A stretch of 64,000 nt of DNA from Epichloe hybrida (GCA_019022495.1 JAFEKR010000014.1:558001-622000); one strand, 5' to 3'. Positions 50,601-62,219 are shown, counted from the first letter of the stretch. The notes: a model not told the origin generated them from the letters alone. Program-made: numbers and translations.

Positions 50601-53600
50601 CAAACAGCACCGACTAAAGCCGTTCGCTCGTCACGATCTTCTCGGCACCCTCGATAACAATTACACAGACTCGGAGCTCACATGGCGCAATGGGCTGTCT
50701 CTCGATGACGTGCCGTGGCTCAAGGATCACCGCATGCAGTCGCTGGTGACGTTCCCGTTGGCCGGCTACCTGTGCATGGCTGTCGAGGCTGCATGCCAGC
50801 GAGCACAGCTTCGGCAGGTCCAGACCAAAGACATGGGCTCCTTTCATCTGCGGGAAGTCCAAGCGTCCAAAGCTCTAATCATGGACAGCGCGACGACTTA
50901 CGAGACCGTTTTTCGTCTCCGGCCGTACGCCGAGGGCACCAGGTCACTGTCCAACGACTGGGATGTATTCTTCATCTCGTCCTGGGCCCCCAACAGAGGC
51001 TGGCTCGAGCACTGCCGCGGCTTGGTCTCGGTCAAGAAGCTGCGAGGGGCCAACGCCGTGAACTCTTCCAGGTTCCAGGCCGCGTACGCTCGACGCGCGG
51101 AAGCCCATGCCTGCGGCCAAGGAGTCCCCATTGCCCTCGACGCAATGTACACGGAGGTTGCTGCCCGCGGAGCCGAGTACAGCCACGCGTTTTACAACAC
51201 TGCCGATCATGTCACCCTGCGAGGGGACTACAGTTCTGTGACGGCGACCGTCATCGACACTGCCTCGTCCATGCCTTTCCGATATGAGACGCCTTCCAGA
51301 ATGCCGACGTCCTTCTTGGACATGATTTTACAAGTCTCATATACCACCCTGGGTGCGGGATCTGGTACAATGCCGTGCCTTTTCATGCCGTCAGCCGTAA
51401 GCAGCATGGAAATCAGCGCGGCTTGCCCCCACGCCCCGGGGGAAATGGTTGAGTGCATCAGCCACGGCCACATGGACCGCTCCAGCCATGGGCCGGTGGA
51501 ACTCACCGTGGACGCATGGCACCCTTCGTGTGCAGAGCCCGTCGTCACAGTCGATGGATTCAAGATGAGCCCCGTGAACAGCGACTTTGGAGAAGAGCAC
51601 AAGCCCAGGTCACTGTGCTACAAGATTCAGTGGGAAGCTGTTCATCGCAGTCGCCTGTCAACGAACCCAGTTGAGACGAATGGCGTCCACGACAAGAGTG
51701 AACCATCAGCCAGTCATATGGGAGCATCTCAAGGCCATCATCGTGTTGAATCGCCTTCGAAAGCGGCGAACGCGGTGGTCCCCAGCACCAATGGTATCAA
51801 TGGCCATCACCCAACGGCGTCAACGCAGCCCTCGTCGGCCCCGTCCAGCAGTGCGTCGGGCGCGAAGCTAGTTGTTGTCACCGATAGAGTCCGAACCGAC
51901 GCTTTGGTGACGTCGCTTCTGCTGAAAGTGGAACGCCTCACAGGCGTGGAGGCCGAAGTCTGCCCATTTGCTCGGCTTCAACCAGATTCATCATCCCATT
52001 ATATTTGTCTAGACGAGATGGACCGTTCACTGCTTGCCAAGATGACGGAATCAACATTTTCAACGCTGCAAAATCTTTTGCTCCGTAGTTCATCAGTCCT
52101 TTGGGTGACCTCGGGGGCCTATAGTGCTGCATCCAATCCGGAAAGAAACGTGGCTCAGGGTCTCTTGAGAAGTGTGAGATCTGAAACAACCAAGGCGCTG
52201 GCTACGCTGGACATGGATCCAAACTCGTCGCTCGATGCTTCGTCGCAAGCCGAACTGATTCTCTCTGCATTTGAAACGTACACAGATACTCCACAGGATG
52301 ATGCACCTCTGCAATTTGAATTCTACGAGCAGAATGGTCAGCTTGCCGTTCCTCGAATCACTCCAGACAACGCTCTCAACACGAGCATATTTCACAAAAC
52401 TCAGCCTCTGCTGCCATATGTGCAGAACTTTCATGATGCCGACAGAAGGCTCAAAATGGCAGTGGGCACTGCAGGCGCTCTTGATTCTCTCTTCTGGACC
52501 GACGATCCGGTATCAGCTTTGGCAGACGATGAGATTGAAATTCATGTAGCCTGCACTGGCATCAACTTCAAGGACGTCGTCATCGCAATGGGACAGCTCT
52601 CCAGTCCTTACATTGGGGTTGAATGTAGCGGCGTCGTGGCCCGGATCGGCTCCAACGTCACCTCCTTGGCTGTTGGCGATCGCGTCTGCGCCGTCCCTTT
52701 GGGTTGTTATGGAACCTTCGCTCGCTGCCGCGCCAGCAGCGCTGCCGTCATACCACGAGACATGACGTTTGCAGTCGCTGCCTCCATTCCCGTGGTATAC
52801 TGCACAGCTTACTACGCTCTTGTTGACTTGGCCCAACTTCAACCCGGGGAGTCTATTCTCATCCATGCAGCGTCAGGCGGCGTCGGCCAGGCCGCGATCC
52901 AGCTAGCGCAGATGATCGGTGCCGAGATATATGCCACGGTTGGTTCTGCGGAGAAGAAGCAGCTTCTCGTTGATAAATATGGGATCCCTGAATCACGAGT
53001 GCTGTACAGTCGGGATCGCGAATTCGGCCCCGCGGTCCGTTATGCCACCGGGGGCAGAGGTGTTGACGTCGTGATCAATTCCCTGGCTGGCGACCTATTG
53101 CGAGAATCGTGGGCCAGCTTGGCCCCCTTTGGACGCTTCATTGAGATCGGCAAGAGAGACATTACGTCTAATAGCCGACTTGATATGATGAAGTTCGAAT
53201 CAAACTGTACCTTCAGCTCACTTGACTTGACGCTTGTCGCTACTGAGCGACCAAAGCTGATGAGTCGAATTATGAGCAACGTCATGAATCTGCTGAGACG
53301 GAAGATGATCTGCCCGATTGGGCCCATCATCGAAACAACGATGGATCAGGTTGAAATCTCTCTCAGAAAGTTACAAAGTGGTAAGACATCTGGGAAGCTT
53401 GTCGTTGATCATTCTCAACCAGCTCAAGTAAAGGTGTGTTTTTTTCTTCTTCGTAACATCAGCCGCCGACTCCCATGTTCTAACAATGCATGCTCAAGGC
53501 TACCCATCCACCTCATGTTTCTGGCACTGTCAAAAAAGAGGCGACTTATTTGATCATTGGTGGCACCGGCGGAATTGGCCGCGCCATCGCTGGTCAGCTC

Positions 53601-54755
53601 GTCCAGCAAGGCGCAGGTCATGTTGTTCTGCTGTCGCGAAGCGGAACCACCACGCCTGAAATTGAGAGGCTGACACAGGAGAGCAAGACTCGGGGGGCAA
53701 GCATTCACGTGGAGAAATGCGACGTCGCCGATGAAGAAGACGTGTCATCTTTGTTGTCCAAGCTTCGGCTGTCGCTGCCACCAATTCGTGGCGTCATTCA
53801 TGCGGCAATGGTGCTGAGGGTAGGTTGCGAGCCCGTCTCTGCTTTGGGTGATAGAAGTGAAGTGTGGAAGCAAGCCATTGCTAACGTGTTCTTCACTTGT
53901 TGACAGGATGTCCTTTTTGAGAAGATGGCTTTTCAGGACTACGACGACGTCGTGAGGTCGAAAATTCGTGGCGCGCTGAATTTCGACAGGGCTTTGCGGA
54001 ACGACGAGATGGATTTCTTTGTCCTTCTCTCCTCCGTCGCTGGCATTGTTGGCAGTAGAGGCCAAGCCGCCTATGCCGGAGCCAACACGTTCCTCGATGC
54101 CTTGGCACGCCACCGTCGTCGAAGTGGCCGGGCCGGGACCTCGCTCAACCTGACGGCTGTTGAAGATGTGGGCTATCTGGCAACAACCAATGCCGCGAGA
54201 AGATCCGCGGTGCTCAAGAACATCTCCGGAGGCGCCATGTCCGAGAAGGAAGTGTTGGCGCTCGTCGACGCAGCAACCCACGGGCAGATAGACGACGGTC
54301 AATGCATCACCGGGCTGGACCTCGCCGCGACCACGTCGTTACCATACTGGGCAGATGACGGCAAGTTCTCGTCTCTCCGAGAGAAGGCCCTCGCCTCTCT
54401 CAGCACTGCACCAGCAGCATCCCCCCATCTGTCTGTCGCAGACAGACTGAAAGGCGCACCCAGCTTTGATGACGCGGTCGAGCTGGTCGCCTCTGAGCTC
54501 GGCGGCAAACTAGCATCCATCCTCATGCTGGCGCCAGAGGATATGGAGGCTCGAAAGACCTCCACGTCAATCACGTCATTTGGACTGGACTCGCTGAACG
54601 CCATCGAGCTTCGCAACTGGATCGGCAAGGAGTTGCAGGCGCACTTGCAGGTGTTGGAGTTGTTGACCAGCGGGAAACTCAAAGATTTGGCAGCACTGGT
54701 TCTTAAAAAAACTAGGCTTACTGGGGCCTGGGCAGAGAGCAGCAAGGAAGGGTAG
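47695..54755 (+). CDS. Highly reducing polyketide synthase, KS-AT-DH-ER-KR-ACP
   Basis: Six exons: 47695-47968, 48034-48418, 48493-48671, 48734-53433, 53499-53819 and 53907-54755, 2,235 residues. The start is [21 protein letters not shown] has Cys177 (DTACSSG), His313 (EAHGTGT) and His353 (SNVGHLE). AT has Ser623 in GHSSGE. DH is at about 912-1235 with His945 and Asp1142 (DMILQ); the usual Gly in HxxxGxxxxP is Ser. ER is at about 1523-1840 with nucleotide motif [10 protein letters not shown] is at about 1860-2110 with GGTGGIG and Ser1996/Tyr2009/Asn2013. ACP Ser2182 lies in GLDSL. No C-methyltransferase is present: a serine-rich linker (about 1258-1320) and a structural KR-like segment join DH to ER. 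There is no thioesterase or reductase at the end. It makes a linear reduced polyketide without C-methyl branches unless S-adenosylmethionine enzymes act from elsewhere. The exact product cannot be read. Confidence 0.97.
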
Positions 54756-54829
54756 GTAGGTAGGAAGAAGACGGCTTTCAGATGAAAACAGAATTTTATC
54801 CCATGTTCTAGCTTGATTAGTCTAGCATT

Positions 54830-56294
54830 TTAATACGGTACACATTCTTTCATTGCTGCCTGCTCACTCACATCGCGCCTCCATTGCTCCCGTATTCTTT
54901 CCAACAGACCGGGCGTGAGAAACACGTCGAGCGCCGTCCCAGCCATGGCCTTGGCCACCCTCATGGCTCTGTCAAACGCTTCCTTTGTCCCGGCCGCCTT
55001 CTCAAAGTCAAGACTATGCGCTGCCCTGCCTCTGCGCCAGGGGGGATAGCAAAGCTCACGTTCATGCTCGGCAAAGCATGACTCAGATTCCCCTGATCCG
55101 TACTGGCCTTGACCCACGTGGGCTGTCCCAGGGGCGGCAAGGGCGGGCCAGGCACATCGGGCAAGGCCTCCCAGTGTCGTCTGTACGATGCCGCGAGCAC
55201 TCGATTGGGAACATGGTCCATGTAGCCAGGCAGAGCATCGACCGCAACTCTCGCCCCCGTGGCTTCGGCCCCAGCCTTGAAACACGCCTCGACCTTGCGC
55301 TGCAGCTCCGTGAGCCGGGCCGAGGAGGCGGCGCGGAGCACGACGGCGCCGGCGGCGTGCTCGTGAATGACGTTGGGCTTGTTCCCCCCGTCCGTTATCT
55401 GCACGCCTATGACATCGTCGGGCCTCGTCTGCTGGCGCAACACGGAGATGGCGTTGTAGGCGACGACGAGGGCGTCGAGCGCGTTGATGCCCAGCCACGG
55501 ACTTCTGGCCGCATGAGCTGCACGGCCATGGTAGACGACGTCCAGGTGAGTGTATGCCGTCGTCCGAACAAGTGGGCTGTTGTGCAGAATCCCCGGATGC
55601 GACACGAGCGACATGTCGACATCTCTGTAGGCGCCCGCCTCGAGGCACCTGATCTTGCCGCCGCCGCCACCTTCTTCGGCCGGTGTGCCAATGATGACAA
55701 CCTTGCCGGGGAGATGGCGGCGGCGCATCGTTTCGGCAGTGGCGAGGCCGGCGGCCAGCGAGACCATGGCGATGAGATTGTGCCCACAGGCATGGCCCAA
55801 GTCCGGGAGTGCGTCTAGGGAGGGCGTATCTGGTCAGCGTATATCATGCGAAGCGAAGCGAAGCCCCCCCCCCCCCTCCCTCCCTCCCTCCCCTCGCAAA
55901 AAAGGTAGGCAAGAGACGACGAGTGGCGTAGCAAAGACTAGATGGTAAGAGAGGGCATGATATTATGGTGTGCGATACCCATTTCCGCATTGAATGAAAC
56001 CGCGGGTCCGGGCCGGCCGCTGCTGAACACCGCCACCCATGCCGTCTCCATCCCGTATGCCGAACAAGTGACATGCCAGCCCTCTTGCGACTTCATGAAC
56101 CTGGTCAAGGCATCATGGGCCCTGTATTCGTTGTAAGCCAACTCGGGATTGTCGTGGAGAAGGCAGTTCAGCGGCCACAGGGAAGAGCTCAAGGCATTGA
56201 CAAAATGGTCAATGTCGCGCAAGACGTCGTGAGCCGCTTGGAATTCTCGTCCATCATGGCAAGGCTTGGGCACGAGAACGAAGCCGTCTTCCAT
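54830..56294 (-). pseudogene. M20-family amidohydrolase with apparent frameshift near the 3' end
   Basis: Exon 1 is 56294-55979 (MEDGFVLVPKP), intron 55978-55815, exon 2 55814-54830. The junction restores DALPDLGHACGHN. Metal and catalytic residues are Cys115/His117 (GHACGHN), Glu152-Glu153 (PAEEGGGGGK) and His201 (YHGRAAHA), as in aminoacylase-like M20 enzymes that cut amide bonds. After residue 370 (AIPPGAEAGQ) the frame runs on wrongly. The family's last metal-ligand block HSLDFEKAAG and the final 62 residues lie in another frame from 55018. No GT-AG intron fits the gap, so one base seems missing between 55,018 and about 55,045. It is either a recent pseudogene or a sequencing error. The gene is convergent with the PKS, with only 74 bp between the stops. 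Confidence 0.85.
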
Positions 56295-56575
56295 GTTGTT
56301 GTGGGGTGGATGAAAAAGATAAAAAAAAAAGTTGATCTGGCATGGGTAGGCATGGGTAGGCATGGGTAGGCATGGGTAGACATGGGGGTGGTTGAATGAT
56401 GATGGCAAATCGATGGTCTTGACTGATGCATCAGCCAGGCTGAGTCAGCAAGGCTACTTGCTGGTTCTTCGCCTTGCTCTTTGCTCCTCTCATCTTTCAG
56501 CGCACCTTACTCTTTCTCTACTAACTACATGTACCTATTTTGTTGCCGCAAACGAAACGGGGAGGGCACGAAGCA
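56295..56575. promoter_or_regulatory. Divergent promoter of M20 hydrolase and AsaB-like oxidase
   Basis: 281 bp. It contains a palindrome CTGATGCATCAG (56423-56434) and a bZIP-type site TGAGTCA (56441-56447), the sequence bound by Gcn4/CpcA and AP-1-like factors. The part next to the M20 start holds the decamer repeat. Both genes may be co-regulated from here (inference). Confidence 0.5.
56341..56387. repeat. 10-bp tandem repeat CATGGGTAGG, 4.5 copies
   Basis: Three perfect units, one with a single change, then a partial unit. It lies just upstream of the M20 start, probably in its 5' leader. In that reading frame it would encode a Pro/Tyr/Cys-rich repeat, but the in-frame ATGs there lack family similarity. 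Confidence 0.92.
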
Positions 56576-57406
56576 ATGCAAAACGATGACAAGGTCAAGC
56601 ATAATGTGGCGACGACGTTCAACTACTGGGACGACCCGGGTGATGGCTCCAAGCCAACGCCCATCTTCATCGGCAGGGGAAGAATCAGCAACAAACGGCC
56701 GCACAAAGCTTGGGCCTTTGGCGTTTCCGACGTGAGCGGCAACGAGGATCAATACACGCTCGATTGCCACGGGTTCCAATACTGCCGCCACGAGAGTCTC
56801 GAGGAAACCTTTGCCGACGACGAGCAGATCCAAACTACCTACTACCAAGAGTGTGAGCAGCTTATAAAGACCGTCACCGGCGCGCGAGGCGTCAAAATCT
56901 TCAACCACAAGGTGCGGCGCGGCCCAACCCAGTGGCACCACCTGGGCCTGCACAACCTCGCCAACCGTGGGCCTATGACTCGAACCCACGTCGACCAGTC
57001 GTATGATGGTGCGGAGCGGCGGCTGCGTTGGGAGTTCCCCGCAGAGGCCGCCGACGAGCTGGTCAAGCGACGGTACCAAATCATCAACGTCTGGCGGCCG
57101 ATCCAGCCCATCGCCAAGGATCCCATGGCCGTGGCCGATGCTAGATCGGTACCCGATTCCGATCTCGTCGGCGCTGAAATGGTTGAGGATGGGTTCGTGG
57201 GCGAGTCCTGGGTCGTCCGTCACAACCCAAGCCACCAGTGGTTCTTCAAACACCGCATGACACCTCGGGATGTGTTGCTCATCAAGTGCTTCGACTCGGA
57301 CAAGTCGGTCGCTCGCAGGTCGCCACACTCTGCGTTTGAAGATGCTGCGTACCAAGCTTGCGACTCTCGGCAAAGCATCGAGGTCCGGTGCCTGGTTTTG
57401 TACTAG
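56576..57406 (+). CDS. AsaB/GA4-desaturase-like hydroxylase or desaturase
   Basis: Single exon, 276 residues, starting at the only in-frame ATG (MQNDDKVKHN). The family signature is present throughout: VATTFNYWDDPGDGSKP near the start, the iron-binding pattern His138-x-Asp140 (THVDQSY), NVWRPIQP, then DVLLIKCFDS, PHSAF with His251, and a C-terminal RCLVLY. The family is known from fungal gibberellin GA4 desaturase and aspergillic-acid hydroxylase AsaB, and its members hydroxylate or desaturate small molecules in biosynthetic clusters. They are non-haem iron, 2-oxoglutarate-type enzymes by motif. Divergent from the M20 gene. The substrate is probably the PKS product or a derivative (inference). 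Annotation pipelines sometimes call this family methyltransferase; no SAM motif is seen. Confidence 0.9.
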   Translation: MQNDDKVKHNVATTFNYWDDPGDGSKPTPIFIGRGRISNKRPHKAWAFGVSDVSGNEDQYTLDCHGFQYCRHESLEETFADDEQIQTTYYQECEQLIKTVTGARGVKIFNHKVRRGPTQWHHLGLHNLANRGPMTRTHVDQSYDGAERRLRWEFPAEAADELVKRRYQIINVWRPIQPIAKDPMAVADARSVPDSDLVGAEMVEDGFVGESWVVRHNPSHQWFFKHRMTPRDVLLIKCFDSDKSVARRSPHSAFEDAAYQACDSRQSIEVRCLVLY

Positions 57407-57729
57407 CGCACGTAAAACACCCCCGCTTTATTTATGTTTGCGGAAGGCGGGGTTCATGGAAATTGCGTCTCCCAACTTAGTTTCAAGTACAACAAGTTAG
57501 GTACTCCGTATTCTGTACTTGCTTGGCTATTGAGGACGCGAGCAAAGATGGAGTTTCTTTTCCTGGGACAGATAACGCTAGGACTAGCAAATAACCTTGC
57601 CTATATAAGAGCCACTTGCTCTTGAACTATTTAGTCGTCATCCTGCCTCGTCCTGCCTCCCTGCCCGCCCTCTGCTCTCTGATTTTTTACCATCTCAGTT
57701 GAAACTTGACAGAGCAAATACATGCTACC
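57407..57729. other. Intergenic region between two tandem oxidase genes
   Basis: 323 bp holding the terminator of the AsaB-like gene and the promoter of the dioxygenase. A pyrimidine-rich stretch with CCTGCC repeats (about 57,640-57,670) precedes the dioxygenase start. Nothing else is recognised. Confidence 0.6.
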
Positions 57730-59034
57730 ATGGCACCCGTTATTGATCCCCCGCAGACCATTGAGTGGATGGGCAAGAATGTACCTGTTTGGTCAATGCA
57801 GACCATCAACTACGGCCTCTTGCTCTCCCAGGACCCGGGCGAGGTTGACAAGGTGGTCAATGCCTGCCTGGAAGATGGCTACTTCTACCTCGATCTCCAA
57901 GGCATCGATGGGCGCCGGATGCTTGCCGACCAGCAGGAGACGCTCAGGTTGATGAAGCGTTTCTTTGACTCCCCGATCGAGGCCAAGAACGAGTTTGGAT
58001 TGATATCCTCGCACCTGGGGTTCGTTACCTGCCTCTGTCCCGCAAACCATGCCAAACCATGCCCGACTTATTCTAAATAAACAACCTCTTGTTGTTGATT
58101 CAGGTACGAGCCCGTGGGCAGCCGCACTGGCGTTGCGGCCGGCACCAAGGATGGGTATGAGATGCTCAAGGTATCTCGCGACGAGATCCAGCGAGACAGT
58201 CCCAAGATCCCGGCCCCGGTCAAGAACAGCGGCGATCTGCAGATCCTGGAGAACGCCATCGGTAGCTGCAACACCGTCACCAAGGTGATCCTGTCGGCGC
58301 TCTCTACCGGCCTCCACCTGACTGGCGCCGGGCGCTTCGAGAACTCGCACCGCAACGAACGACCGTCCACCACCACGGTACGTGTTTTATTTTTTTTTCC
58401 CCATCTTGTTCATTGTCTCGGGACTGGGACTTTCTTTCTACCTACAAACACATGGCTGGTGTTAGTTTCCTCGGACTGACTCTTCCCTCGGATATGTCAT
58501 ATGTAGCTCTCCATGATGCACTACCTTCCGTCCGAGCTGGCGGGCCAAAACCGCATCGGGCACCAGAAGCACACTGACATCAGCACTCTCACTCTTCTGT
58601 TCAGCGAGCAATGGGGCCTGCAGATTCGCCCACCCGGTTCCTGCGGCGCGCGCGAGATGGGCTTTGTGGCGCCAAAGCCAGGTTGCGCGTTTGTGCACGT
58701 GGGTGACTCTCTGCGGTTTGCAAGTGGGATGAAGTTCCAGAGCTGCATTCACCGCGTCGTGCCGTTTGACCCTGCCGAGCACCGCTACTCGATTGCTTAC
58801 TTCCTGCGTGCCGAGGACGATACCATGTTTATCGACTCGGAGGGCCGCGCCATTACCGCCGGACAGTGGCATGACGAGAAATTCAAAGCTTTCACCGACC
58901 CGGAGCTATGGCAGGCCATGGCGCCAAAGTCAATGATTCTGGGGGGGATGGAAGAAGATGGAGAAGATGAGCCCGTGCCTGCCCCAGCCATGGACGCTAC
59001 ATCCCAGAGTACTGTATTGGTCGAGGCTCAGTAA
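57730..59034 (+). CDS. 2-oxoglutarate/Fe(II) dioxygenase, isopenicillin N synthase type
   Basis: Three exons: 57730-58019, 58104-58377 and 58507-59034, 363 residues. The start MAPVIDPPQ has a good context (ACCATGG). The N-terminal domain has VVNACLEDGYFYLDL, the DIOX_N hallmark. The jelly-roll core carries the iron triad His210-x-Asp212 (KHTDIS) and His270 (CIHRV), with Arg281-x-Ser (RYSIAYF) for 2-oxoglutarate. The C-terminal tail (EEDGEDEPVPAPA) is acidic and disordered. No signal peptide, so it is cytosolic. Such enzymes hydroxylate, desaturate, epoxidise or cyclise small molecules. With the AsaB-like oxidase next door, the cluster has two iron-dependent oxidation steps. The exact reaction cannot be told from sequence. 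Confidence 0.93.
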
Positions 59035-59450
59035 AAAAAAGTGTCCTCTCAACACACCAGTGCGAGCAAGGAGAAAAATAAACGAAACTTTTATTCATAC
59101 GCAGACCCAAGAAGCTAGGCAAAATCTCTGATGCTAGGTGCACTCTAGGTTCTACGTAGGACCGATGAAGAAGAGTGGGTATAGTAAAGGATGTTCAAGT
59201 ATAGTAAATGACCATGGATGAAGCCCATCCGAGCCTCACGGTCTTTCTCCTCGTTGCAGTGGGTTGAAAGTGCATGCACTTTGCCTGGAAATTCGAGCGG
59301 TAATGATTTTCCCAAAGCTAGGGGAAATGAAGCGAATAATCCCAGCGCATGGTCGTCGACCGACCCCTCGATGAATCCATCCAGCTCCACGTCGGCAGCA
59401 ATTCATAGGTATTCATTCATCCGCCCACACGCGCGCCGTTTGATCAATTT
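59035..59450. other. Convergent 3' intergenic region
   Basis: 416 bp between the stops of the dioxygenase and the FAD oxidase. An AAATAAA-like polyadenylation signal region lies near 59,075-59,095. The open frames on both strands show no known motif. Confidence 0.6.
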
Positions 59451-61139
59451 CTACACGTGAAACAATTCCCTTTGCGGTACCCTGACTACCGACCCAGCCC
59501 CCTGGGCCTCGTCAGCAGGGTCAACGCTATGCGGGTTGTGAAACACATCATTGGGATCCCATTTCGACTTAATTTGACGCAATCTGGGCAGTTTGTCTCC
59601 CCAGTACGTCTGTTGTGCCTCGGACCGACCAAGCTGGGGGTCCACGTACCCAGCGTAGCGAGTGGTGGCGCCGGGCGAGCCATTCTGGATCACGTCGTGT
59701 ATGCCTTCGGCGAACTTCCTGTTCCTGTCGCTTAGTGGCAGCCCAACGACATAGGACTGGTACATCATGAGCTTGTCACGATGTGGGTAGGCCGTGGAAT
59801 CCGCGGGGACCTCGTTGATGGCACCGCCCTCCGAGTCGAAAATGACAGCCCAGAGAAGAGTACCAGGATCCGTAGCGCCCGTGTAGTTGAACAGCTTGTT
59901 GATGGTGTCGTGAGAAAGCGCGTCCTGTTGACGAAGGGCGAGAGATTTGCTGTAGAATTGGCTTGGCATACCGCTCAGAGCGAGGCCAATCGTTTCAACA
60001 ATGTGGCCGATTGAGCCGAGCCAGTCCACGATCTTGAAGTCGAGCTTGCCGCCGCCCGGCATCTTCTTCGGGATGCCGGTCGCCTCATACTCCTCCTTCG
60101 TCCCGTAAAAAGTCCCCGTGATGATGGCGCCCAAAGGTTGGACGATGAACAGAGTCGAAAACTGCTTGTCTAGCTCGGGGTCATTGACCAAGTCTTGCCA
60201 CGACTCGTACAAGGGTGCCATGTCCTGCTGGTTGCCGAAACTAAAACCGTACACGTACTCGACGATATTGCCGGGCTGGGGCTGGGTGCGGACAGTAAAC
60301 TTTGTGACGATGCCAAAACTAGCACCCGCTCCTCGCAATGCCCAGAACAAATCTGGGTTCTCCTTCTCACTGGCCCGGCGGATTTGACCGTCGGCCGTCA
60401 CGACTTCGACTTCGAGGACATGATCGAGCGCTGTTCCCCACATCCGGGAGGATGGTCCAATGCCGCCCTGTTATCAAAACTGTAAGCATGATTGGAAGTG
60501 TCCCGGAGAAGATACTTACAATCGTGGCGTGGCCTCCCGCACCGACGCCGGGACAAGTACCGTGAGCCATGGCGCGTTTGCCGTTCTTGTGTAGTTGTTC
60601 ATCGAGCTCTCCGAGCGTGTAGCCGGCGCCAAAAGTAGCTCGCCATGTCGTACTGTCCATTTCAAAGTCCTTGAAGTTGACCATGTCGATCATGAGGGAA
60701 CCGTCTTGGCCGCCCAAGCCGAAATTTCTGCATCGTCATCGACTGTCTGTCAGCGCAACCTGACGGCATTGGGGCATGTATAGAAAAAGATGCCCCCCAG
60801 AAGTTGGAAAACCTACCCATAGGAATGGCCGCCTGACTTGGCCTGGACATGAACCTTTCCCTCGACAGCACACTTGATAGCCTCGGCAACCTCGTTGGCG
60901 GTCTTGGGTCGGATGACGGCAACTGGGGTGATTTCGATGGCTTTATTGTATGACTTGACCCAGGAAAGCTGATAGAAGAGGTTACTAGGATAGCCCACGC
61001 AGCCGACACGGCCTTTGCAAACAGTGGTCAAACACTGCTGCAACGGCGTGATCAGTCCATTGCCCATGGTTTTCGTGATGGCGAAGGATGCAAGCGAGAA
61101 TAAGGATATTGCAAGGTATTCAAGGGCGAAGAGGATCAT
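59451..61139 (-). CDS. BBE-type FAD-linked oxidase with two covalent flavin sites
   Basis: Three exons: 61139-60817, 60727-60520 and 60467-59451, 515 residues. The first 20 or so residues ([20 protein letters not shown]) form a signal peptide, so the enzyme enters the secretory route. The PCMH-type FAD domain has His105 in SGGHSYG and Cys166 in GTCPGVG, the two residues that bind flavin covalently in berberine-bridge and glucooligosaccharide oxidases. [11 protein letters not shown] follows and the substrate domain fills the rest. The BBE C-terminal box is [13 protein letters not shown]. Fungal cluster members of this family do two-electron oxidations such as dehydrogenation or ring closure. 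Convergent with the dioxygenase. Intron 2 is only 52 bp. Confidence 0.95.
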
Positions 61140-62219
61140 GGTTGCGAGTCGCGAGGTCCGGTTTGTTGATATCTGGCCGGACCGAGATGGATGGTGTCAC
61201 CCAACCCGTGACTGTGACGGAAGGGACGCAGGAGCGTCCGTCGCGCAAGGCCTCGTCTATATCGGGCGGAATACCCATAATCACCCGTCTCTCGGTAGAC
61301 CCCGCTAGCGCAACGCGTGAATGTCTTGTCCCACTTGAAAGTGAATCAACGGCAGGGGGGAAGTGACGAGGAACGAGAGGCGGCCATCGGCAGCATCAGC
61401 CAACTGACGTACTATGACACGCAGGAGGCTATCCTCGTAGCACAGGTTTCTCAACCGACTGGCCGGCCATACGATGCCGACCCTGCCTTGTCTGCTGGTC
61501 AGGCATATTTTCCCATATTCACACATCAAATTTTTTGGGGGACGACACGGCAAGGACCTTGGTCGAGATTGTTCAACGTTCAACGTTGAGCTGAGATCAT
61601 CGACTTTCGCCCTCACCCTCACCCTCACTCCTCACTCCTCACTCCTCACTTCTCACTCCTCACTCCTCACTCCATGTGCTCTCTTTCTCGTGGCAACCGA
61701 CGGTTCCCAGATCAAGCAGACAGCAACGTCGGTCTGTCCAATCTGGGCATTACTGCCCTACGTTTGTCAGCTACCAAGAAGCAGCTGGATGACAGTTCTT
61801 CTATACTCCTGACATGTTTCATGACGATGACCGCATGGTAACTATTCCTGAACACTGGGCCACTTATAGGCTAATGAGTCATGATTCTGGGAGTGGCGAC
61901 GTAACATCGTTGGTAGACCTGCTAACAAGATGAAGCGTCCTTTCTTTGAAAAACGAGATCTTATAAATGTGAAAAAATCAACTGAGATCCACTTATACGG
62001 AATGACACTTCTAATCTATGCCGAACTGAATCTCCTCGACCCAATGCAGAATTCATAGGCTTCCCATGCGTAAACCGCCCCTTGCGCCCCATTCATTCCG
62101 TAGCTAGAAGGATCGGGAGGACAGGATCTTGCGGCGCTTATTTCTAGTCGCGTACTCATCATAGCTCATGGTGAATACAACGCAAGTTTGTCTAGTGTGG
62201 ACTATAAAGCCATGCTACT
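61140..62219. other. 1.08-kb intergenic region with CCTCACT microsatellite
   Basis: Upstream region of the FAD oxidase and downstream region of the sugar dehydrogenase. A CTCACT/CCTCACT array with some degenerate units occupies about 61,607-61,672. The open frames of about 90 to 112 codons show no known motif and overlap in conflicting frames, so I call no gene. Confidence 0.65.

Noticed and set aside
55019..55066. An intron explaining the M20 frame change (donor GTGAGC after MN)
   Set aside because: None of the AG acceptors in reach restores the HSLDFE frame without a stop, the intron would be under 50 bp, and it would delete the conserved SFAIPP segment.
54961..55818. Plus-strand open frames opposite the M20 gene (277 codons)
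   Set aside because: They are antisense shadows of a GC-rich coding exon, with no motif.
56525..57373. 282-codon minus-strand frame opposite the AsaB-like gene
   Set aside because: It is an antisense shadow, and the plus-strand frame has full family similarity.
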